Part shown: positions 34,333 through 43,334 of the stretch, in pieces
Numbering within the stretch: the first letter of the stretch is position 1
Layout of the letters: the number at the start of each line of letters is the position of its first letter
Assembly (NCBI GenBank): GCA_030704615.1
Contig: CM060733.1
Span: forward strand, 65,040,001 to 65,100,000
Source: Takakia lepidozioides
Taxonomy: Eukaryota > Streptophyta > Takakiopsida > Takakiales > Takakiaceae
Direction of reading: 5' to 3'
DNA: 60,000 bases
Position numbers and translations under genes: made by a program
Notes under the pieces: generated by a model
Databases searched by the model: none
Told to the model about the DNA's origin: nothing
The model's input: the letters and a program-made list of their open reading frames with translations, nothing else

Positions 34333-34967
34333 CTACTAAGTTCCAGTTAATCATGCATTCATTCCACAGCTTCTCTCATGTCTCTCTACACAGTATGTTT
34401 GTATCGATTCAGTATCGGATTAAGATTAATCATGTATCATGCCTATGCCATGGTGTCTCTATTCTATCGTACTATATAATTCTACAGCTTGCATGAACTA
34501 AGCCTCATTCAAGTCATCATCTCCTCTTCACTGTTTCCTGCTCTCCGTTACGTCTCTTCCTCCCTTCAACAAGTCGCCCTCCTCCAGAAGTGATTCCCCT
34601 TCCCGTTGCGCTCTCCTAATCTACCCGCAAGCTGTTCTAACCACCTAACTAACCAACCGTCACCCCTGAAGTAACACGTCCCCTCTGCAGATGTCGTTCC
34701 CTCACAAACATTCCCTGTCAATGATAACTGTTCCCCATGTACTGTGACAGGCTGCTGTGTGAGTGTCAAGTGTGCCGAGCTGTGACTGGCTTGTGTAAAG
34801 CTGTGTCGGGCTGTGACTGGCTGTGCGAAGCTGTGTCGGGCTGTGTAACCCCCCTAAAGCCTGCTCCTGCCACCCCTAAGGCTCCTGTTGGTCTCAGTCT
34901 GTGCAAAAATTAAGGGTAACCCACAGAACCCATAAAGAGTATATAAGTCCCAAGCAGCCCTCTAACA
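34333..34967 (-). repeat. Element IV 3' LTR, truncated at its 3' end
   Basis: Starts TGTTAGAGGGCTG (34967) on the minus strand. Similarity to the element I LTR runs down to about 34345 (TCCATTCATTCCACAGCTTC region) and then stops at the end of the element III LTR. About 200 bases are missing. A short 10-mer array is present at 34740-34850. Confidence 0.8.
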
Positions 34968-34969
34968 TT

Positions 34970-34988
34970 ATCCCTCCCCCTCTCAAAA
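34970..34988 (-). other. Element IV polypurine tract
   Basis: The minus strand reads GAGAGGGGGAGGGAT just before TGTTAG. Equivalent in place to those of elements I and III. Confidence 0.8.
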
Positions 34989-35005
34989 AGCCGTGTCCTC
35001 ACGGT

Positions 35006-38000
35006 TTACTGTTTGGGATTAGCAAAACTTTGTGAGCGAGCACCCTTTTGATGGTGAGAGTCTCGTGAAGGACTCCGTGTGCGAGCCCGAGTCCTGTCAC
35101 TGGCTAATGGAGATGATTGAGCACTACCTGGAAATGTCTGACCCTCCTTTGGCTGATAATGAGGTAACCTCTCAGGCATAGGAGATCCCCGTCGTTTCTT
35201 CTCTGCCATCTGAAGTGCATAGTCCTTTGCCATGTCAAAAGAGTCCTCTGAAGAAATAGTAGTATCAGAATCCTCGTCCCCCTTAGGTGTTTTAACGGCC
35301 GAACTTTAAGTGGAATCCTGCGTGGCATACAATGTGGTCCCACCATGTCTGGAAGTTTAAACTGTACAACTTGCTGTAAGCGTTTGCAAGCAAAATTAGT
35401 GAACGCCCTGAACTCCTTATCCGTATAGGTGAGAGGTGTGCCAATGACTTTGGAACAGTGTAAGTATTTCCAGGCTTCATGTCCCTTAAAGAAAATATCC
35501 TCAGGGCCAAATTTTTGTGTTGTCAAATTGTTCCAAGCCGAATTAAACCATGAATGAAGTTGGGAATCCTTCTGCATCATAACTTTTGCATCATATAGGT
35601 ACATATGAGGTGGCACTGAAGGTAAGACCCAATGATCCCCACTGGAATAACTCAGAAATCGTGATTGCATCTTCTGCTGCTCAATGTGATAACGTGCCAA
35701 AAAACAAGCAGCATAGTATAATCCATAGCCCATGACAATACTAGATACCTCCTTGGTCTTGGTATAGATGTACCAATGTACAACCTGGAAGGCAATTAAT
35801 TCCTTCAGCATGGTACCTGCCTCAGACCAGTACCTCGCAAAGTGATGATCATCAATGGGTCGATTGTTCGGAAGAACCTTAGTCCGAGTTGCCACCGGCA
35901 ACCAAATGCGCATGATCTGGTAGTAATGTGCCAACGACTGCGGAGGACTAAATTCCTTCCAAGCCAAATCCAGCACAATGGGAATTTGGTTGAAGGGCAT
36001 AATCATAGCCCGATTGTACTCCCGTGCAGCAGGAGTCCTAGGTGGGTTAAAAACAGCATCTCCCCATACCTCAGGCTGTGGTTTGGCTGTAGTAGCAATA
36101 GGGTCAGCTACCTGCACAGACACCTGCTGTGGTATTGGTACCACTGGCCCTTCTATCACTGACATCTCTTGCACCCCCTGCGAAGAAGACTGAAAAATTA
36201 GAGTCCTGGCATGTAAATAAGTAGCCCTCAGCTGCTCCTCAGGAACAAAGACTCTCTTGTCAATATTTGAACTCAGGTCATCCACTTGAGTCTACAGGCC
36301 TTCCACATCCCATTCATCTCGCCCTGGGTGAGCTTCCGTGGTGCTTTACCTTCTACCGGCCCTTGTGCTAACCAGACCTACATAAGGTGGTTATCCACCA
36401 AGTCCTGTGTGGCAACCCTGAGAGTCTGTTCCTCCGTGAGTCTGTACACATCTAACCGCTGCTGTAAAGCCTCCATGCGCTTCGCATGAGGTTCAACCAG
36501 GCCCGCATAGGCAGCAGCCAGATTATTGGTTTCCTTCCAAGCCTTGTTAGCCACAGAGAGTTCATTTCTATTGACCATGACTGTTTGTTGCAACTCCAGG
36601 ATGTACTTCTCTTGGTCAGCCTCAACCTTTTTGTACTGTTGGAAAGTATTCTCATTGCGACAGATTGTAGCCTACAAATCAACAATGAGTTTCCCTTGCT
36701 CTATGATCTCAGCTTCTGCCATCATACATCTCTCCCCTTGTCTGTTAACTTCTAATGCAGTTGAGCAGTTGTGAATGTAGCACATTGTATGGTCATCCTC
36801 TGATGTACTGCCTCCAACTTTGTATGTAGTACGTTCACTTCTTGCAACTTGCCATCATGCTTCACCTGCAATTGGTATAACTGTTGCTTATGTGCTTCAT
36901 GCAACTGGTCCTGCTCGAGACCTGCTTCAATCAAATGTCCCTTGGCCAACTGCAAGGCAGCCTTTGTGTCCTCCAACTTGAGATTGACCTCCTCATCTAC
37001 CTTGTTAGCACACTCAGTGGCAATTCGAGCCTCAAACTCCTTCCTGAGTTCCTCCCTCAAAGCTGCCAATTGGGTAGATGGAACATGGGATTTCACATAA
37101 GTGCCCAGCAAATTAAGTGTCATGTTTATGGAACTCATAAGCATGGCCTGCTGGGGGTCATCATGGTGAACTTGCTGCTGTTCTCCCTGATCCTCCACAG
37201 TGTGATGCTTCACCAACCATTCAGGCCATTGCCCCACCATATCCTCTTCCTGAACCACCTCATCCTCCACAGGTGCTGTAGTGTCCTTATATTCTACCCC
37301 TGGTACCTCCGTCACAGGTGTGGGTATTACATGCACATCAGGATTTTCCCTGGACAAACTCTGCACCTCTGGAACCACTGATTCCCTTACCAAGCCAGAG
37401 TTTTCATAGAGAAGGTCACCCTTCTCAATTTCGGCCACGACCTGCTCTGTAGTGGGAATGTCCAACCTTTCTCCGTCCAGAGCAATTGGGGGTGGTGTCA
37501 CAACATGTTCTAACTGTGGAACCTCTGAGACAACTGAGTCAACTGGCTGTGATGGCTGTGGTACTGAAGTGACTTCTTCCTCCCTCTCCGAAGGTCGTGC
37601 TTCCAATAATAACAGCCCTCTGTGTTGTTGTGCCCCATCCTGCACAAGAGCTTGGGAAACATCATCTTGCGGTTTCCGTGAAGCCAGTGGATCCGCCACT
37701 ACAGTCATACCTTGCTTCTGTCTCTTAGACTGGTGTTGCCCTGCCAGTCCACCCTCACTATGTGAAGAGCCCTGCTCTTCAATTGCAGGTGGTACTGCCT
37801 CAAACACTCCCATCTCCTTATGTTCCCGAGTATCAAGTATGCAAGAGTCAAGAATGATTTGGGCAATGACTGGACCAGACACAATGATCGGAGACTTAGC
37901 AGCAGTGCCCTGTAACCTCTTCATCTCTTCCACCAGACCATTGTACATTAACTCTGCCCAAGCTACATCCTCTCCCCTCAAAGCTTTCAGGATCTCCTCT

Positions 38001-38183
38001 ATGAATGACCTGCTCAAATATTGTTGGTTCTGTTTCATGGCAAACAGAACATTCAATATTTGGCCAACTTCTCTGAGCCCTGGGTACTCGGCTTTGGTAC
38101 AAGCGTAACCTTGAGTCTTAAAGAAACTCCCTTCTTGGAACAAATTCCCTATCTGCAATCTTGCCCTGTGCTCATCCACATCC
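35006..38183 (-). pseudogene. Element IV giant 3' region, second half
   Basis: The frame 38179-36752 starts inside the globular domain (DEHRARLQIGNLFQEGSFFK), crosses the acidic Pro-rich stretch and enters the coiled coil (LREELRKEFEARIATECANK). After a break near 36750 the coiled coil goes on in 36593-36378. The C-terminal domain is in 36285-35104 (DLAWKEFSPPQSLAHYYQIM, FLSYSSGDHWVLPSVPPHMY), then the frame shifts at KHLRG. The tail, 35233-35006, has MAEKKRRGSPMPERLPHYQP and ends NPKQ. Three copies keep this protein readable while RT is degraded in one of them, so the region is a real coding part of the family. Confidence 0.8.
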
Positions 38184-38184
38184 A

Positions 38185-38306
38185 GGGGCTGCTATTTCAT
38201 GAGCCATGAGCCATGAGCAGAGTCGTAAGTGTGGAAAAAAACATGAGCAGCACTATTTTCCGGAAATGAGTGTCCGCGGGAATAGGGTTTAGGGTGCCAC
38301 GGTCAT
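38185..38306 (-). repeat. Right inverted repeat of the III/IV block
   Basis: Reverse complement resembles 23561-23669 (see that entry). It carries GGGGCTGCTATTTCATGAGC followed by two more CATGAGC words, an A run, and CCGCGGGAATAGGGTTTAGG. It sits exactly at the break of element IV. Confidence 0.75.
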
Positions 38307-38629
38307 AGGGGGAGAAGGACCTCCCGATGAAGGAGGTTCGGCAATGTTATTTAGAATTATATATTGAAAGGCAATGTTTCGCGAATGGAAGGGTGGTACT
38401 GCTCTGTACAATGGGGGCCCATTTCAGCCTACCAGCCACTTGCAAAATCCACCCACACTCCCAATCCCAAACGAAATGAGCAATGACGCATTCTCGGAAC
38501 GATGGACACATAATAGAATAAAAAGAGGGCACAATGAGGTTTTTATTGATCCACATGAATTGCATTTGAAGCACGTCTACTGTGCTGATTGTGCAATCAA
38601 ATCTTTAGCCCTGTGCCTACTGAATACAA
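38307..38629. other. No gene; possible 3' UTR with a minus-strand polyadenylation signal
   Basis: Short frames only. TTTATT at 38542-38547 is AATAAA on the minus strand, about 90 bases beyond the end of the minus-strand gene next door, so most of this stretch is likely its 3' UTR and flank. Confidence 0.35.
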
Positions 38630-39407
38630 GTCACGTTGTCAATGGGACTTTGACTGCTCTCAGAACTAGCTCATGAGTCATGGGGCTCCTCCAGGTAAAG
38701 TCGATTGCAGCCGTTGTACCGCCCCTAGTGATGTTCACCACAATGTCCTGCCCTTCAATCATACCACCATCGAATATGGAAATCTTCACGTTTTCGTCGT
38801 CCACCACCAATGCGAATGTCCCCATACAATGGAGAAGAGGAGCGCACTCCTTCAGGAGAATAGGTCTCTCCGATGGAGTCCACCCACGTCCAGTGGCAGC
38901 AGTTCCACCGCAACAACATAGCAGTGCGCCTTCTTCTGCATGGGTGACCGTCGTAGCTGGGAAAATCGGAATCGAGGATGTGCAGGAGCCACGGACTCCT
39001 CAGACCAAGATCGTCACCCCGCTCGAAGGCGTAGTGGCCTAGGATATACTCAAAAGCCACCAATGTTTCCACAATCGAACCAGTATCTTCTCTGTAATCT
39101 GTGTACCAGATAACAAGTCTCCCGATGTGGCCGAATACATTGCATAATCGATGCCTCCAAATGGGCAGTCGTCCCGGTTCCGGAAGCACGGCATCCTTGC
39201 AAAGGAGGACCTGAGGACGACTTGGATGCCGATGACAATGACCTTGCGGACAGCTACGAAGCCCTTAGATTTTGGAAATGATGCGAAGCGGAAGAGCAGT
39301 CCGGCCTCCAATAATGGAGCATCTGGGTCCCACGTACCCACCGACGAAGGTGGAACATGTTCATCACGCCAGCGGTGGATGAACCCATACATCTTTCTCA
39401 TCAACAA
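38630..39407 (-). pseudogene. Unknown gene, paralog A (minus strand, frameshifted)
   Basis: Read in three frames: 39407-39039 (FASFPKSKGFVAVRKVIVIG, SSFARMPCFRNRDDCPFGGI), 39189-38755 (RLVIWYTDYREDTGSIVETL, PWLLHILDSDFPSYDGHP), and 38825-38631 (VKISIFDGGMIEGQDIVVNI). Order and spacing match the plus-strand gene at 39626-40273. The Cys pair in RMPC.RN..DCP is shared. No family is recognised. It could be a pseudogene or could have short introns; the frame changes do not coincide with obvious splice sites. Confidence 0.55.
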
Positions 39408-39625
39408 GTTATAGTTTGAGATCTGTCACCGAAGTCCATCCCCCGGATGGAAATTCGGCGCCGCATTTACATCGAAGAGGGGATGGACTTCGTCGTGTCC
39501 AGTGGCTATCGGCCCACCTGGCAGTGACTGCCCATAGTTTGCATGGCAGGGTAGGAACTGAAACGACTACATTCATGCAGCAGCCAATCTTCATCAGTCC
39601 AGGATCCTGTAGGGGGGAAATTTAA
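39408..39625. other. Intergenic region between divergent paralogs, with a hairpin unit
   Basis: 217 bases that should hold both promoters if the two genes are transcribed. At 39448-39470 there is GGAAATTCGGCGCCGCATTT, a single unit like those of satellites 1 and 2. Confidence 0.4.
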
Positions 39626-40273
39626 ATGTGCCCTGGAGTGTTTGTGAGGAATTGCAGCGTTAGCTTGAACTTTTTCCAGCCACCGCGCTGCTCCTCCTCC
39701 ATCCGGGAGCTGCTGTCATTGAGCGTACTCCGCTACTCTTTTTCAAGGATGCCGTGCCGCCGAAATCCAGCCGACTGCCCTTATCATGGCCACGATTATG
39801 CTATGTCCAAACCAGAATCAGGAGACATCATTGTCTGGCTCTCTGTTTTCACAGACGCTGCTGGAATCAAGCAAGAGTCTTTGCGCGCAATGGAGTATCT
39901 GGAGGCTATTACCGCTTTGAGCGAGGTGAGGGCGAGGGTCCAATGCGGTCCGTGGGTCCTGAAAATTGTTGACCTCGATATACCAAGCTGGAAAGGGATG
40001 CCGGACAGATCACGCACGGCCCTCGCTTTGGCGCTGGAACTGCTGCCAGTGGACCAGGGAGGACGGCAGGGACGTGCAGATCACTCCGCTCTTCCAGTGT
40101 ATGGAGACATTCGGCTGAGTTGCGAAGACGAATCGCACGGGCACATGAGGCCCACAGTGACCTTGTCAATGTATGATGGTGGTATCATTGATGGACATGA
40201 CATTGTCGTCGGCTCCAGCAAGGGCAGCAGAACGACCGAATCGCAGTTTACCTCTCGAGTGCCGCAGCAGTAA
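39626..40273 (+). CDS. Unknown gene, paralog B (plus strand, open frame of 215 codons)
   Basis: ATG at 39626, TAA at 40271. Conserved with paralog A: RMPCRRNPADCPYHGHDYAM, GDIIVWLSVFTDAAG, GPWVLKIVDLDIPSWKG, VYGDIRL, LSMYDGGIIDGHDIVV. Paralog A also has similar sequence before RMPC (VVLRSSFA vs LRYSFS), so the true start may be upstream or at a later ATG. No signal peptide, membrane segment or known domain is seen. Its frame is intact while its sister's is broken, and it has a polyadenylation signal, so it is the best candidate for a living gene in the window. Function unknown. Confidence 0.55.
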   Translation: MCPGVFVRNCSVSLNFFQPPRCSSSIRELLSLSVLRYSFSRMPCRRNPADCPYHGHDYAMSKPESGDIIVWLSVFTDAAGIKQESLRAMEYLEAITALSEVRARVQCGPWVLKIVDLDIPSWKGMPDRSRTALALALELLPVDQGGRQGRADHSALPVYGDIRLSCEDESHGHMRPTVTLSMYDGGIIDGHDIVVGSSKGSRTTESQFTSRVPQQ

Positions 40274-40384
40274 TGAGCTTGTTTTGAGGGGTATCGAAGT
40301 TTGTCGACTTGGTGAAGCCCATGTAGAAGGAGGAAGGGCTTAGTTTTGTCTGCAGTTGGTAAATGTGAGACATCGTGTCCGATC

Positions 40385-40390
40385 AATAAA
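40385..40390 (+). promoter_or_regulatory. Polyadenylation signal of paralog B
   Basis: AATAAA 112 bases after the stop codon. Confidence 0.45.
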
Positions 40391-40564
40391 CCCATCGTAC
40401 CTCACTTTTGTATGATTGTGTTTCATTCTGTTGAATAACTGTCGGAATTGGCCCACTGTTTACAATTTGATGTCTCATTTCTACAATTTGTCTGTCCGGA
40501 GAATATACCAGAGTAACCGGTATGAGAGTCATGTGTCAAGAATATACCAGAGTAACGCCATGTC

Positions 40565-41300
40565 GGACAAGAAATGCGGTGCCGCATTTCAATGCCGACA
40601 TGGAAATGTATGAACCGCATTTCAGTGTCGCAAGGAATGCGTGCATCATTTCCGTCCAGGTACAACGACAATACCAACACGGTCTATAATATTGGACGAC
40701 CGAGGTTGGCATTGCAAATGCGGCGACGCATTTCTAGCTTGGCAATGGACACTTCTTTTTGGACAAGGAATGCGGTGCCGCATTTTTCCGTCCCACACTT
40801 CGAAAAGTGTGACATTTCCGACCAGCTCGGATGGAAGGCGTTACCGCATTTCCGTGAGAGGGCTGTCAAATGGACAAATTGCGATGTCCGTTCTGGAAAT
40901 GCGGCGCCGCATTTCCCGTGTCGTCATCGACTTTTTTTTTGACAATGGAATGGCGGTGCCAATTTTTGCTGATGGGCCGCCGTTCGAACAAACGACCATC
41001 CCCAATATGGAAATGCGGCACCGCATTTTCCAATTCCGCCATCTCCGACCTCCTTGTTCGCCTCCTTGTTCGACCTCTGTAAAGCGTGGTGGCATCCATG
41101 CAATGAGCGGAAGAGGCCAAAACTGGCGTGTGGAACAAAGGAAATTTTGGAAATGCGGCACCGCATTTTCAATCGGGCCGATTACTTTTTACTATGCCAC
41201 ATTGAAATGAAATTTAGTCCTCCCCTGTTTTGGAAATGCGGTGCCCGCATTTCCAAAGAGGTTTTTAGAGTTGCCAAAATTTTGGAAATGCGGTGCCCAT
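40565..41300. repeat. Hairpin satellite 1-like array, about 12 scattered units
   Basis: Palindromes of the same type as satellite 1 (AAATGCGGTGCCGCATTT at 40574; also about 40615, 40720, 40770, 40835, 40898, 41009, 41152, 41233, 41285). Spacing is irregular (50-140 bases) and the spacers are mostly different from those of satellite 1. A single further unit lies at 42629-42650. No gene is supported. Confidence 0.8.
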
Positions 41301-41419
41301 TTCTGATTTTGGGAGCGTCGTGGTTTGGGCGATTGTGTGGCTGGAATGCACACTGGAGAGGGGTCACAAATGTCGGGGAGAATTTCCTTTATATACTCTG
41401 AAGAGATTTACATTTACAG

Positions 41420-42595
41420 AGACTCACAATCATTAAAATTCTATTAATCTTGAAATCATCCTCATCCTCATCCTGTTCTAGACTGTCCTGGTCCGCCTCC
41501 ACCCCCTCATTGCCTTTCCCTCATCTCCAGCGGACTGCTCGTTGGCCAGGCTTTTCGAAAATCCCATCTTCCCCTTGCAGAACTGTCCATCTCACCTCCG
41601 TTGGGTCGTCTTCCCCTGTCTGCGTCGCTCTCATCCGCTGACTCACATATGTACTTTCGTACCCGTCTTCTACCTGTCTGAGCTGCTGCCAACTCTTTCC
41701 TTATGCTTCTGTCCTCCCTAGCCCTCTCCAAAATCTGCTCTACTACTTTACTGTATGCTCACTTCTTATTCTACTTCTAATCGCTGTATTTGCGAGTTTA
41801 GCTGCATAACTAGAAGGAGTATTCCCTCACCGGGCTCGTCATGAAGTCGGCCCTCGCAAAGAACGGACATTCTTCCTGGCAGGAAGTGTATGCCTACCTG
41901 GTTTCGACCCGGACCCTGCAATCTTGCACATGACAATCATCAACGAGACTGATGAGAACCACAAGTCCGGAAATTCGTTTGACAAAAATTACCCAAGGCT
42001 TTGCAACTTACAATGTTTGCACTCACTCTCGTATTCCGGGTTGTCCTCCGCATCAATGTCCACTGTGTCTTCCTCGGACTCCGATGAATCCGAGGAGACT
42101 TCCGCTCTGTTGGGAGCCTTAACATTCCGTTGCAGCCCTTCCAGATGGGATCCCCACACTGATGAATCCTCCTCGTAGGCAAAGAGGGTGCCGGTCGGAA
42201 AACCGCCCAGCCCACATTGAGGCACCTGTTACAATGCCATCCACACATTACAACATGGCGCTTCTATGTGCGAACTACAACCCTAACGAGAATTTGCAGA
42301 ACAGCATAGATCAAGATTCTGCATATACCTGTCCCTACAGATGAAGGTCGAGCATTGTGCCCTCCACGTCTGTGCATGTCTCCATAATTGTCTGAATGAA
42401 GGCAGGGCTCCGAGTCCGTGAGTACCGCAGGGGTTCCGTTGAAGTGAGGCTATGAGGGAGAAGTTCCTTGGGAACGTTGTTGAACATAACGTCGTAATCG
42501 AGGGGGTCGCAGTTCGGGTCAACCTTTCCTCCCTCCTTCCGGAAAGCAAAGGTGGAGTTCTCCTTCACAAAGCAGTATGCATCGAACTGCTTCGT
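41420..42595 (-). pseudogene. N6/N4-type DNA methyltransferase-like gene, copy 2 (5'-truncated, decayed)
   Basis: Exons on the minus strand: 42595-42329 (267 bases; 268 in copy 1), 42225-42012 (214; 213), and 41915 to about 41420. The first encodes FDAYCFVKENSTFAFRK, DPLDYDVMFNNVPKELL, then RYSRTRSPAFIQTIMETC and MLDLHL, where motif I is broken by a 2-base length difference and a stop. The second begins ASMWAGRFSDRH and has a frameshift before FAYEEDSSVWG. The third has CPFFARADFMTSPVREYS and an acidic tail EVRWTVLQGEDG, matching copy 1. The exon with the DIPDW catalytic segment is absent; the copy ends in the intron near 42650, where a single hairpin unit is found. Same family as copy 1 but clearly diverged, so the duplication is old. 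Confidence 0.6.
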
Positions 42596-42884
42596 CTGCC
42601 ATACACATGGGGGAAACGATTAGAGAACCGAATGCGGCACCGCATTTGAAAACACCCAAGCAAATGAATGGACGAGTGCCCAGTGTCGTAATCACCTTCT
42701 TCCCTTCCGACCGAAGGCCCAGTGTGTTGATGCCTAGGTTTAAACAGTAGGTTATAGGGTCGGGGTTAGGGTTTCACTCCTTAATTAGCCATAATTAAGG
42801 GTAATTAATTAACAGTCCAGGGCCATCATAGGCTGCATATTTCATCCGGTTCAGATGAAAAAATCAATAAGTTCATCCAATTGG
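42596..42884. other. No gene; one hairpin unit at 42629-42650
   Basis: Apart from the palindrome AATGCGGCACCGCATT, the region is AT-rich spacer (AATTAAGGGTAATTAATTAA near 42785). GGTTAGGGTTTC at 42763-42774 has a telomere-like word, but only once. Confidence 0.4.
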
Positions 42885-43334
42885 AGAAGGTTCGTCAGTA
42901 GGATGGAAAAACAATACATAACCATCCAAGGCAACAGTTTCACATCCTAACAGGTAATTCAACATCCCCAAAAAAAATGCCTTATCCAGTACGGAAAAAA
43001 CCCATAAAGGAGGAATAAACGAATTAATATCCTTGTATTTTTCATCCGTATGGATGGAAAAAATTATATAGGATGCCAGTGTCAACCCCTACGAGAGGTA
43101 ATTCCCATCTCTGGTGACTCATCTGATATGGATGAAAGTCAATAAAGAGGAATGAAAAAATCAAAGACCCAGTTTAGAGGTAATTGAGTGTCCACCCAAG
43201 TAATTCATCCGATATGGATACAACATTGTCATAGGGCGGGTGAAAACATTGTTTAGAGTCCATCCGGTATAGATGGAAAAACAGGAAAAAAAAACACTGA
43301 TAAAACCGGCCAATTCCAAGGAGGGAGGGAAGAT
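42885..43334. repeat. Direct repeat, left copy (~450 bp)
   Basis: Repeated in the same orientation at 47570-47993. Shared blocks: TCATCCTAACAGGTAATTC-like, ATCCAGTACGGAAAAAA, GGATGCCAGTGTCA, CTGGTGACTCATCTGATAT, AACCGGCCAATTCCAAG. Inside are several small palindromes of TTCATCCgtatGGATGgAA type. It may be an LTR of a non-autonomous element. Confidence 0.7.

Larger units (their letters stand above)
34333..38184 (-). mobile_element. Element IV: 3' fragment of the element I family
   Basis: Contains only the second half of the giant 3' region, the polypurine tract and part of the 3' LTR. The upstream break at about 38183 (equivalent to element I position about 3880) is the junction to the right inverted repeat. 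The coding is better preserved than in element III (a 475-codon and a 393-codon frame). Confidence 0.85.

Noticed and set aside
23541-38300. GGTGCCAC at 23541 and 38293 as an 8-bp target duplication around the III/IV block
   Set aside because: The inverted-repeat similarity seems to extend past the right-hand copy (ATGACC is shared outside it), so these words lie at different depths. Kept only as a possibility.
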